From positions 124,001 to 188,000 of the forward strand of contig WACJ01000526.1 of the NCBI GenBank assembly GCA_008973525.1: a DNA stretch of 64,000 nucleotides. Reading direction: 5' to 3'. Made by a program: the position numbers and the translations under genes. Numbering within the stretch: position 1 is the stretch's first letter; each line of letters begins with the position of its first letter. Shown one piece after another: positions 1-9,876 of the stretch. The notes under the pieces are model-generated. The model made no database searches and had not been told where the DNA came from. It worked only from the letters and a program-made list of their open reading frames with translations. This stretch comes from Stenopsyche tienmushanensis (taxonomy: Eukaryota; Arthropoda; Insecta; Trichoptera; Stenopsychidae).

Positions 1-1066
1 TATGTTTTCAGGTTATTTCTACTGTCATAATTCTTCGTTTTCGCGAGAGACAATATTGAATTTTGCATTCATGATGCAATTCGGAAGTTGAAAGAGAAAG
101 AGGTGTAATTTCCACACGTCTTGCGAGTTATTTAAAAAATCTTCGATTTTTTTGAATACGCCAAATCACCATCATTTGCTACCATTCACCGATTTAGTAT
201 TTTTTTTTTCTTCATAAATACATTAAAAGCAAAAATACAATAATATAATTCGCGCCCTGATATTGTGTTTTACACAGTCATCTATTAGTTTGAATGTCAT
301 TTTTTTAAGTTTAAATATATTTTTCATACACTTATTTCTTGATGTTTTATTCAATACCAGATTCGAACACATCTGGTTGACATCAATCATGCTCTTATTT
401 ATGCGCTATGTTTAGTTTGAGAGTTTATAAAAAAATGATTGATTTTGTGTAGCAGTCCAAAAATTTTACAGTGTGCGGCTTGATATTCAATAGATAGACG
501 AGTCAACTAGTCCCGCATATAAAGTGTTAAATTACCCCAAAAATTGTTTACTTTTTGTTTCCATAATACATTTTTTGAAGGAATCAAATTCTCTCACATG
601 TTGCGAAGCATTTTTCTCAAACGTTGAATTCCGTCTCTTGTCGTTTGAGGAATTTCCGATAGAAATTTTAAAGACAGTCGGACATATGCAAAATTCCGCT
701 GTGCGAAGAAAGCTTCAAAAGCCAGAATAAAGCTTTCATCCTAAAACTCTCTCACCGTAATGTTTGTGTCGTACAGTTTTATATCTTGTTAACAAGCAAT
801 AATACACGTTGATGCACCTGATTGCACAGTGCATAAAGTACGAAAAACATGGTATATTTAGATGGCGAAAGCGCATGAAGCAACAGTCACTTCTCCAGCT
901 CATCAGTAGAACGGCCATATGTTATAAGTGTGCAATGTTGTTGTTGCGATGTTTCTTATTGAATTGCATGGTTTATGCAAATCGCTTTTCGCCGGCGGAC
1001 ACAAATTAGTGCTACTTGATTATGATATTCGGTTTACATCGATCACACTTCAGAAAATTATTTCAT
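1..1066. other. No gene recognised; AT-rich non-coding DNA
   Basis: Only short open frames of 60-70 codons occur here, on both strands, as expected by chance or from old decay. I see no splice-flanked exon, RNA gene or transposon terminus. Confidence 0.5.
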
Positions 1067-1463
1067 TTAACACTTTGTCTCGTAAATAGCATTTGAGTTT
1101 GAGCAACACATTGAGTTTGGAGCGAAACAGAGACAGAGAGCCTGGCAGGTTGAAGATGGTGAATGGGAGACAAAGCTAGAGAGAGTATGTTACGTAAATC
1201 ATACAATCGCTAACCCAAATTTATCTACTAATAATGATATATGAATGATATAATGAATCGTTTTCAATTGTATTGTTTATGTTTTCATGGAGAAATTACC
1301 GAATATTGTGTGCTATCGGTGGTGTTTATATATGTATGTACAAGCTTCATACACACTTTTGCGATCCTGACAAATAAGTGGATATGTACGACGATACGTG
1401 GCGGACAAATATAGCATCTTAGATTATGATGATTTTAGATTAGCACACTACTCAAAGGGTTAA
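1067..1463 (-). mobile_element. TTAA-flanked piggyBac-like MITE, copy A
   Basis: The segment is bounded by TTAA at 1067-1070 and 1460-1463. The left end reads TTAACACTTTGTC and the right end, in reverse complement, TTAACCCTTTGAGTAGTG, a short imperfect inverted repeat. The whole interior is similar to the reverse complement of 24126-24615 and, in part, to 18429-18610, so this is a dispersed family. There is no coding potential. TTAA target sites with short inverted repeats are the hallmark of piggyBac-type transposition; assignment of this MITE to piggyBac is inferred from that. Confidence 0.7.
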
Positions 1464-1740
1464 CGACTTTTATTTATTATCTATTTTTTATAATATACTA
1501 TCAAAATTTCGGACAATTTTAGCAAAAAATTGATTTAATCTAGTCTAATCTCGCTTGAGTTTCAATTTCAGCGCCTTTGTTCTTTTCAATCATCTACTTG
1601 TACGTGTGATATACTTTTTTGATTTTGTAGAGAATTCAAACTATCTCAGTTTTAAATTTACGACAAGTTAAATTATTTGCCTAGAATTTCGGTTTCAGAA
1701 GTTATCTATTTCTACCTATTTCTGCCTACCAAATACTTCA

Positions 1741-1880
1741 TAATCTTCAATATTATTTCATAAAAAAGGTCCTCGTCTATATCATATATTCAACTCCTCA
1801 TACTTCAATATTGAAGGCCCCATGACCTCCGACTTCATTTTGAATTCTCACTCAGCGGGCCGATTGGGTACCTAATGTTT
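1741..1880 (-). repeat. tRNA-derived SINE-like repeat, copy 1
   Basis: The reverse complement matches 48291-48440 closely and 20421-20588 and 52557-52712 more distantly: a GGTACCC head, a 'cttcaa-tatcgagcg'-like block and a body reading 'atatagacgag..ggatgtaaccc'. See the copy at 20421-20588 for the promoter-like boxes. A further ~130 bp (1881-2012) is shared only with 48165-48290. Confidence 0.6.
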
Positions 1881-2012
1881 AATACGATTGATATGTTATA
1901 TATTCTCAATTTATGGTATAGTGATATTTCGCAATAAAAATATTAATTCTAGTCATCCCCGGCTTACACGGTTTCCCATTAAATTTAATATTTACTAGTA
2001 TTTTGCTATCTG
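1881..2012 (-). repeat. Extension shared only with 48165-48290
   Basis: The sequence from 'taatgtttaatacgattgat' to 'tagtattttg' repeats in reverse complement at 48165-48290 with roughly 85% identity by eye. It lies on the 5' side of the SINE-like unit in both places, so the two loci share a longer ancestral repeat than the other copies do. No coding capacity. Confidence 0.6.
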
Positions 2013-3997
2013 CTTGCATTTGATCTATCACTGCGCTGGTTCGCAAATTTATTAATTAAATGAAATCCCCGTACCTTTATGCAAAATATTTGATAATATA
2101 ACATTGCATAGTCACATTATAAAATAAGAACAGGCTGATCGTTTCTTTAGAATGTTTATCATATTATACACACACATATAAAATTTTATCGTTATCATAA
2201 TGAAGGGTATCGAGTTTATATTGAAAGCAATCCCTCTTATAAAACACTCCTTTATTAAAAGTCGAGAGCTCCACCTTGACGATACTTCTCTTTAATCAGA
2301 TCCTCTTCATGTATGAAAAGATAATATGCAACACAAGTGAAGTGAGTGACGATCGACTATTAACCCTTTTATACACACTGCTAATATAATGAAAATCAAA
2401 ACAAGGAGCTTTTCATATTGTAAATCGCTGTTGACATTTTTATATATATAACTCTTTAAAGATATATATATATATATAACCATTTAATTATAAACATATG
2501 TCTACAAATCAAAATAAATCAGTAAGATTCGAAAATACCTGCGATAATGTCAGCAGTTTTCAACCTTCAAGTTGCATGATTCTATTAACATTCCCGCGGT
2601 ATAAATCTGTTAATAGGTAGAAAGCTATTGTACAATAGCACCCTTCAATTTTTACCATGTGCATGATTTAAATGAAAATTCTTTATTCGTATGAATGCCA
2701 CGTTAGAAATCGCAAAATTCATTCATTCAAGCGAGCCGCAGTTGCCTTTATATCGGCACGTATTTCATATTTAACATTATTTTTTTGATAGTTATTGAAA
2801 CTATGTACTCCGGACGGTATTTCTTTGTAAAATTCAAATTGGGAATAAAAGGAGCGAAAGCTGCGAGACATGAAAATACATACTCCTAAAAGATACCAAG
2901 CTATTGAAATTATTAACCTATTCGATGCGCGACACAAGAATACAAGATCTCAAATCTAGGATTTGACCTGTAGATCAAACATATATATCGAAAACAGAGA
3001 GATTAAGCATCAAAAGGCAATATTGTAAGTAAGCACCAGTGACTGTCCACAAATTCGACGATCGAATTGTGGGAGAACGTCAAATTTGAAAGAAGTATAT
3101 ATTAGTAGAAGAGATAACAGTCTGAAACTTCTTGTAAACTGAAGACGCCATAAAGAACCGTTACGAGAAAGTGATGACAAATACAGCAAAAAATATTTCA
3201 TAACGGCAATGCCGGGGGAAAAATGACAATAAAACGCATGGCCAAAGAGATGGCGAAGGTAGCAACAGTTATTCCGTGACCATGGACAATTCAACGTGTT
3301 CGAAATACCAGATAAATACTCAATATTTACGTAAATTTTGACACAAATGTAAACTTAACACTTTAGGACCAATCTCGCGCTAGCGTGTAAATTTGCGCCG
3401 ACCGCATAGTTCGCCGTCTTCTCTCAGTAAAACTATAATAAAATACGACTTACTAATTTGTTTGAGATACGTAAAAGATTTGTTTCTTTGGTATATGTCA
3501 AGAAGATTTCCTATAAATTACAAATTAATTCAACCGTTAACAAAATGATCATTTTGCTGAGTATGGAAAAAGAGTGGAAGTTTTCCTGTTTTCCTAGTTT
3601 TGCTCCTGGTTTATAAAAATATGAAAACAACCCCAGTCCTTCAATCAATATCTTCTTGGATCAATTATGCAACTTTAAAGAAAAATATAATATATTAATA
3701 TAAATAAAAAATTGAGAGCCTCTTGTTTGATTCTCAATTCATAGATGTGAATCTAAAATAATATCCTTGTTTAATATTACCTTCTTCCTGGGTGAGGGGA
3801 GGGGGATATGCTTCGGTAAATAATCTTAGCTTCCTGCTAGAATAACAAATTCATTTTTCATCGTCAGTAAGGAGCAATGAAGAGAAGGATTTTGCATCCT
3901 TTTTTACCAGCGCCTATCAGCCTTCCGTTTCCTTAATTCTTAACTTTAAGTACCTCGAGAAATGTTACAATAAAACAGATGCATTAATGGTATAAAC
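2013..3997. other. No gene recognised; contains a TA microsatellite
   Basis: A short (TA)n run lies at about 2460-2480. A TTAA followed by ACACTTTAGG and an 8-bp palindrome CGCTAGCG (3355-3385) resembles the piggyBac-type termini elsewhere in the window, but no partner end was found. The open frame at 3010-3294 shows no recognisable domain. Confidence 0.4.
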
Positions 3998-4217
3998 CAA
4001 CGATTATCAAACTCCGCGGAGTCCGCGAAAATATAATAAAAATGTTCCTATTCCTGAACACATTATAAGAGTCTATTTTGACCGAGATTTCACCAAGAAA
4101 TGTTTGTTTGTTTGAAAAAATAAGTCTCAAGAACGACGTAAAATGTAGGAATGTGGTCCGCGAAAAAATATTTGGTCAATAGGGTATCCGCGGACTATAT
4201 AAGTTTAAGAACTATTG
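3998..4217 (+). mobile_element. Degraded hAT-type MITE
   Basis: Left end CAACGATTATCAAACTCCG and right end 'agtttaagaactattg' are imperfect inverted copies of one another and of the better preserved element at 4226-4524. 'gtccgcg' motifs recur near both ends, and the interior ('tattttgaccgag...agaaatgttt') matches that element. No target duplication is visible. It abuts the target site of the next copy. Confidence 0.6.
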
Positions 4218-4225
4218 TAATAGAG

Positions 4226-4524
4226 CAGCGGTTCTTAAACAGGCGTCCGATGACATTACTGGGGGTCCGCGAGAATATAAACAAAACATTTATCTACACT
4301 TGAAAAATATTTTTTCGTCGAATTATATACAGAAAACATTGTAAAAATATCTATTTTGATCAAGAAATGTTTGTTGGAAAAATTAAGTCACAAGGGTTGG
4401 GATAGATCCGCAAAAAAAAGTATTCACGAGGATGTCCGCGAAAAAAGTTTGCTCAAGAGGGGGTCCGCGAAATAAATTTTGCTCAAGAAGGGGTCCGCAG
4501 ACTAGATGAGTTTAAGAAGCACTG
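4226..4524 (+). mobile_element. hAT-type MITE with 8-bp target duplication
   Basis: The left end CAGCGGTTCTTAAAC pairs with the right end GTTTAAGAAGCACTG. The flanks are taatagag (4218-4225) and gaatagag (4525-4532), an 8-bp target duplication with one mismatch, diagnostic of hAT. Near the right end the motif GTCCGCGAAA..GCTCAAGA is repeated about three times, as expected for subterminal transposase-binding repeats. There is no open frame. The CAGNGNTTCTTAAAC start suggests a Charlie-like hAT. Confidence 0.85.
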
Positions 4525-4532
4525 GAATAGAG

Positions 4533-5880
4533 TATCCCTAATTCTTTGAATGCTTATTTTTTCATCACACATTATATGCCGTTAATGTTCCATAAAAGCA
4601 CCATATTTAAAAATTCGCAACGGTCTAATATATATTATAAATCTGAAAATTATACATTCGCATGATACTGCAAACGTTTCCAGTTTTTATTCCATGAATT
4701 ATTACTGTAAGAATTATACCAGTTAATTATCTGACATAATTTTTATTCAGTAACACAGCAGCTGTCAAAGTTGACTTATAGCCGTTTAGCTAAACACCGT
4801 CATTCGTGCAAACATAATTTATACGGCAGTGAGAGTAAATTTAACGGTCAGTAGTTAAATATTATAACGACGAATGCCGTTATAATGAAACGTCAAACAA
4901 TATTTAGCACGCCTTATTAATTTAGAACAGAGACGAAGGGTAAAAAATCGATACACTATACCCAAGAGAAAGATTATGCCAATTTAATAATGGGAAAATG
5001 GAGCCCTCTTCTAAAATGAAATAGGAATAACTGATATACAGACGACTTACCGGATATAAAAGCAACTTTTGGAAATTATATACCAGACTTTGCTCTATTA
5101 AATCAATAAATGTATATTTAATTAAAATAAATTATTGTGGTTTATGTCAAATTTGGACATTATAGTTTTTACTAAAATAAGACGAAAGGGCGAAATATAA
5201 CAAAGGCTCCCCTAAAAAATGTTTTGAAAAAAATATATATATTTATGAGTGCAACAATTAAAATTAGGTTTTTATTCGAAATTGATAGAAAAAATTGGAC
5301 ATTCAAACGAAAAAATAAAAAAGCCAAGACATGTCATAATATATTTACAAAGTCACAGTTTATCGACAAAAAACTATTCACGAAATTCAACCTACTTTTG
5401 ACAAAATGCGCTTTCATTAATACGATATCATAATCATTTGTATGTGACACGAAGAAAATGCGATATTTCATATACAAAAATCCACGAAACATCGTCGTCT
5501 CGCTTTTATAGATTTGACTTCCACAAAGCTAAAATAATATTATAGCATAATAAAACCAATTTTTGAGCCATGCAAGTCTTCAGCGATAAAATTTATTGGC
5601 GTGATCTCATTTCATTTGTGCAATAGTTCGTAGGTTGTAAAATACGACATACCGTGAAATTGACGCCCAATTGTATCATGGAATTTCAAAGAATGAGGTC
5701 CTTGCTAATTTAAAACAAGCTTGTCATTTTTATCGTATATTTTCAAACTGTTGACCAATTAAGGGGTTTGAAGTTAATTTTATTGTCGCTCCATGCATAA
5801 TCTTAACACATTCTCATCGGGTTACGCATAGCATTATCTTTCTTCTGAGATGAGGTGTATTTGCAATTATCGCGTTAGAC
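4533..5880. other. No gene recognised
   Basis: AT-rich, with only short open frames such as the lysine-rich one at 5224-5433 that arises from A-rich sequence. No repeat partner elsewhere in the window was noticed. Confidence 0.4.
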
Positions 5881-5952
5881 CAGTGGTTCTCAACCTTCTC
5901 CTCAAGTCACGGGGCATTTTTGATCATGGGAAAAAGTGGCGGTGCACCAGAA
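5881..5952 (+). mobile_element. hAT terminus fragment
   Basis: CAGTGGTTCTCAACCTTCTC at 5881 is a typical hAT left end, followed by a 'cacggggca' motif. The element is interrupted 70 bp in by the TTAA-flanked element starting at 5953; no right end was found. Confidence 0.6.
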
Positions 5953-6442
5953 TTAACCTTTGCGGTCCTATGTCGAGTCTGGGTCGACATTTTGTTTCTA
6001 CACATTTTCCCCCACTCATTTTAAAATTATGTGATTTTATTTTGCGTATCATGTTTAGAACAGTATTTAGAAAGGAATATTGGTCTTTATAATCCTTCAT
6101 AGTGTTTCGCCTACCTGCTAAAGATACAAAGGAAAGGGGCTGTTGCCCGGATAAAATCTGATATGATATTTTTACGTAATCATATGATATTCATAATATT
6201 TTTGTCCGAAACTAACTAACTAAATATACAAAATAAAATTTTAAAAAACCTGATCTCCATTTAGGCAAATGTTTTGAGAGATACCATACATTATCTAATT
6301 ATAAACTATAAAATATAATGCATCTGTTATAATATATTAGTAAAATATACAACATTTATTAAATAATATCTTAAAAATTGAAAAAAAAAAAAACGTTTTA
6401 TCTTAAAAATGTTTAAAATATTTAGGAACCGCAAAGGGTTAA
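5953..6442 (+). mobile_element. TTAA-flanked piggyBac-like element, non-autonomous
   Basis: TTAA occurs at 5953-5956 and 6439-6442. The ends read TTAACCTTTGCGGTCCTA and, in reverse complement, TTAACCCTTTGCGGTTCCTA, a clear inverted repeat. An inner GTCGAGTCTGGGTCGAC inverted motif lies about 30 bp from the left end. The 490-bp interior is non-coding. It appears inserted into the hAT fragment at 5881. Confidence 0.8.
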
Positions 6443-7492
6443 GAAGTCGAAAATAATATGTGAACATAATTTTTATTACATATTTTCTTTTTAAGTTAAA
6501 TCATATAAATATGTTCAATATTGAAAATTAATTTAGTTAGTTAATTTTTCCCTAGAAACAATTTTATATTTATACGCGTTTTATTAAAAAAAGTGTATTA
6601 ATATTTGAAGGCTCTCTTTAGGTGGCAAATCTAGGGGGATGGGGGGGGATGGGCATTTTTCTCCCTTTGTCCACCCAAAATGACGTCCCTGCTTAACATA
6701 ATGGAATTTATATGATCAATCAAAAATCAATTAATGTGATACCTGAGCTCGTTGGCTTTTGCAGATATCAGAAATATGTTTTAGGTCGATATAGCTACCC
6801 TCAATTTTTCGTCTAAATTCGTAAGTCTTTACCAAGTTCACACGAATATGATGTCGAAAACTGTAACAAAATTTTCAGTGCCTTCGTGTGAAGAGTTGGA
6901 TATTCCTCTTGGATTGAAATCTAAAATTCCTCCATGATCATTTCGGAAAATTTAATTTTTAGAATACGAAGGGTCGACAATGAGACTAATTTTTCTTTTT
7001 CGGCGTATGAATATTCACAATACGATGAATCAATCGTAGCAAATCGTCTTTTTTTCAATGCGGGTTAAGACTCCTGGCAATGTATTTCTGTTGGGGCGCT
7101 CAAAATTAATGTTTCATCTCTAAGGTTGGTGGTTTGCCTCTAGTTCAAATTCTTCTTAATTTTCCAATAGAGATAATGCATTTGAGTGATAATGAAGCTT
7201 TTTGTCAGTTGGTACATTTTCCAAACATTGACATGTTAGACATCCTACGAAATTATTAATTGACAAATATGACACTCTTTCAAGATTAGTTATAGTGAAT
7301 AAACACAATGTTATTTGGAAGCATGGTAATTATACACCCTATATTCACCAAAAAGCTTCAGACTATTATTTGTTTAGCTCTAAGGAATATTTTTTAATAA
7401 TACCATATGAAAATGACATGATTTCCTGTTACTTTCATTATTCTTAGTAATACTGCTTAGTTTTTAATAAATTTATTCTAGACTAGCTGGTA
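6443..7492. other. No gene recognised; G-rich tract
   Basis: A run of G tracts separated by AT (about 6634-6653) could form a G-quadruplex. The rest is AT-rich sequence without recognisable coding or repeats. Confidence 0.4.
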
Positions 7493-7768
7493 CCCGGCGC
7501 GTTGCTGCCACAGAAGAAATAGTTCTAAAAATACCATTTGAAATTTGAAAGAGTTATCTTGTTTAATTAGCAATGATATAAATAATGACATTTTTTCCGA
7601 AAATGAATTCATTTATTGATATTGAATGATATATAAAGAAAAAAATATTAAAAGCATACATTTTGCTTACTTAATTGTTCTGCTAAGTGCTTTAGGGTAG
7701 AGAATAGTTTTGGCTTTTCCGTCTTTAACAAATACAAATAAATTTCTCGGCTGTCCTACGTGGATTTT

Positions 7769-8026
7769 CTAGATTCTTCCACACACTTGAAGTGCCTTGT
7801 TGATGGTCGTTGAGAATGCAAGTCCAACGGGGAGCTGCAGTCGTCTCTTATCAAATGGCACGTCGGTGGGAATGAGCACATCTTCTACTTTCGACTTTCC
7901 ATTAAGAATATATAGTTGTCTCGATGATGATAGTGAGTCTTGTTCCAATTTGTACGGTGGCACATCAGGAAGATCCGACGAATTTAAAAACTCGATTGGA
8001 TAGTTAACAACTTGGTCTGCATTCAT
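7769..8026 (-). pseudogene. Helitron helicase, C-terminal fragment
   Basis: YPIEFLNSSDLPDVPPYKL (about residues 9-27) and LPVGLAFSTTINKALQVCG (about 65-83) match the C-terminal motifs of Helitron Pif1 helicases, which usually read YP.EFLNSL..PG.PPH.L and FP..LAFA.TINKAQGQ. The glutamine-rich part of the last motif is lost. The sequence between 8026 and 8317 is degraded. Stop codons and frame changes show it is dead. Confidence 0.85.
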
Positions 8027-8316
8027 GGCGCTGTCAATCGATTTGTAGGTAACAGAATCGCTTGCAATTTTTTATTGTATTGTGTGGTTGATTGTATTGA
8101 CGTCGGTGTTTTCTGTTGCCAAAATAGCATGTTCACAAAGCCAATAATGATTTTCATAATTATTAAAAATCTGTTGAAAAACTTTCTGAATGAGTAAATC
8201 GATGGATGGCACAACAACGCAAAAGTTCGATGGAGATGAAATAAACTTGGTAGCATCAACATGCACTTTTCCTTCACCAATGTTCAATAGTCGTTTTAAA
8301 AATGTGACGCATCACG

Positions 8317-8517
8317 CTACAAATGTACGCGCATATTTGTCTTTAATGTCAGTTTTCGCACGTCTCTCCAAAGATGCGATGCTTTGAGGCAAGAATCAGC
8401 TGGTGTCGATGAAAGCATCACTGGAAGAGGTTGTCGAAAGTCGCCACATAATAAAATTAGAGCGCCACCAAACGGTTTTGCATTTGATCGTAAGTCTTTA
8501 AGAGTTCGATCAAGCAT
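8317..8517 (-). pseudogene. Helitron helicase, middle fragment
   Basis: Contains FGGALILLCGDFRQPLPV, the conserved Pif1 motif following Walker B, then a conserved LW..V..L.L..NMR block. It continues the 8510-8944 helicase after a frame change. Confidence 0.85.
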
Positions 8518-8944
8518 TGCATTCGTCCCAGATAATCCCCTTGCAAATTTTCAAAACTTTAGCTATGTCAGAAACTTTAGGAATGTTACATGTCAGAGCT
8601 TCCAATAAATGCATATCTAATGGCAATTTGAATGCCGAATGCGCTGTTCGTCCACCATCTAATAATGTTGCCGCAATACCTAATGAAGCAAGAGCTAAAG
8701 CAATTCTATTTTGAGATCGAATGTGAGCCAATAGTAAACTGATGAGATACGTTTTTCCAGTACCGCCAGGCGCATCAAGAAAGAACAGATCATTTGTAAT
8801 TGTATCGTAGGTCAATTTTTGTTCCGCAAGCAAAAGTTGTTCGTTTGCTTCGACAAATGCATCCAAATCATTAGCATTGTACTGCTGTTCAAATGCAGAA
8901 CGAATTCTTGTTGAATGAATTCTTTGATGTTGATGGTTAAGCAA
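8510..8944 (-). pseudogene. Helitron Pif1-type helicase, N-terminal fragment
   Basis: The 144-codon frame holds a Walker A motif, DAPGGTGKTYL (about residues 53-63), then GIAATLLDGGRTAHSAFKLP (about 89-108) and the Walker B-like stretch IIWDECNA at the end. These are the standard Pif1 family 1A helicase motifs of Helitrons. The next motif lies in a neighbouring frame (8317-8517), so a frameshift separates them. It acted as the 5'-3' DNA helicase of the transposon. Confidence 0.9.
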
Positions 8945-9092
8945 ATGTCTTCGATTTCGATCAGAGCTTAATTGAAAATATTGTCCGAAAACTCAATTGA
9001 ATTGTCATTGCTAACGGTGTGTAAAATGTCTTCGCTCAAATCCTCTCTGAATTTTTACCACAAATCTTTCGGGTTGGATGACGGACATGTGG

Positions 9093-9632
9093 TTAAAATG
9101 ATGGCGAGTTATGTTCTAATTTCCGTTCGACCTTTCTCAATGAAGTATGACATTTGACATTAACCAAAAGCATTCTTAAATAGTAACACTCGGCTTTATT
9201 TGGATGTAATGTGTAAATACGGCCAAATGCATCATGCCCATGAATACAGATTTCGATAGCCTTCATTACGCATCCCTTGCTTACGTCGTTGAAAATTCTC
9301 GGATGTAGTATTTCATGTATAATAGTTAGGAACTTGTGCGTACCATAATGTCTCTGCAAATACATCTTCTTCACACAGCGCAAGTGTTGGTTCAGCAGCA
9401 ACATTTCTTGCAGTGTCTGCCTTTGTCCATTTTCGAGATGAACACTGAGATGAACAACATTTGGATTGCTTCTGTGAATTAGGAAGCTCAAAATAGGCCA
9501 AAGAGCCTCGTCACTGCTGATATATCGACCTGTTTGAAATTGAGTTTGAACTCGATCGTTGCGCGCATCAAGTCTTTCAATACTGACTACTGCCATATCA
9601 CTGCCTATTTGCATGTACAATTTGCACGACAA
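9093..9632 (-). pseudogene. Helitron replicase-helicase polyprotein, N-terminal-side fragment
   Basis: This 179-codon stretch covers the segment between the Rep and helicase domains of Helitron proteins. Recognisable blocks are GSDMAV near the start, QTGRYISSDEALWPILSF about residues 34-51, VVHLSVHLENGQRQT about 59-73, and FGRIYTLHPNKAECYYLRML about 135-154, all familiar from insect and plant Helitrons. It is broken off from the downstream helicase by frame changes around 8945-9092 and lacks the HUH/two-tyrosine Rep motifs, so it is non-functional. In life the protein would nick and unwind the element for rolling-circle transposition. Confidence 0.85.
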
Positions 9633-9699
9633 TATCCGACGTTGGTATGAGCTTTGAATGTTTTCGATGAAAAAGAAGATCCATATATTGTTGATTTCA

Positions 9700-9876
9700 A
9701 CGTCAACATATTGTTATTAAATAAAATAATTATTCATTTGTTTCTTGTTTTTATTTTTTAAATTAAATTTAAATTCAAATCTGGTTAGGTTAGGTTTGTT
9801 TGTTTTCATTGTGTCGAAATGAAGGCGTTTTTAATTTACCAATAAATTAGCCCCCCGTTAACAGGATTTAACCTTT
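9700..9876 (+). mobile_element. MITE with TTAGG-like core, copy 2 (degraded left end)
   Basis: From 'ctggttaggttaggtttg' to 'gccccccgttaacaggat' it matches the reverse complement of the element at 23433-23619 at about 80% identity. The right end is preserved (GGGGGGC/GTTAACAGG palindromic zone); the left end is recognisable only as 'caacatattgttatt'. It directly abuts the Helitron. Confidence 0.7.

Larger units (their letters stand above)
7493..9660 (-). mobile_element. Decayed Helitron, 3' portion
   Basis: The minus strand carries, in order, replicase-side and Pif1 helicase fragments, and ends in CTAG followed by T (7496 down to 7493), preceded by a GC-rich stretch with 'cgcgccgggtacc'. Helitrons end in CTRR after a short hairpin and insert between A and T, which fits. 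The 5' end and the catalytic Rep motifs were not found. Sequence at 7590-7680 also occurs in the short Helitron-like element at 21700-21800. Confidence 0.8.

Noticed and set aside
2455..2485. TA dinucleotide runs as possible CRISPR-like or regulatory repeats
   Set aside because: Simple microsatellite. No CRISPR array, rRNA gene or bacterial origin exists anywhere in the window.
3010..3294. 94-codon minus-strand frame
   Set aside because: No domain or splice context; Leu/Ser/Arg-rich composition typical of chance frames.
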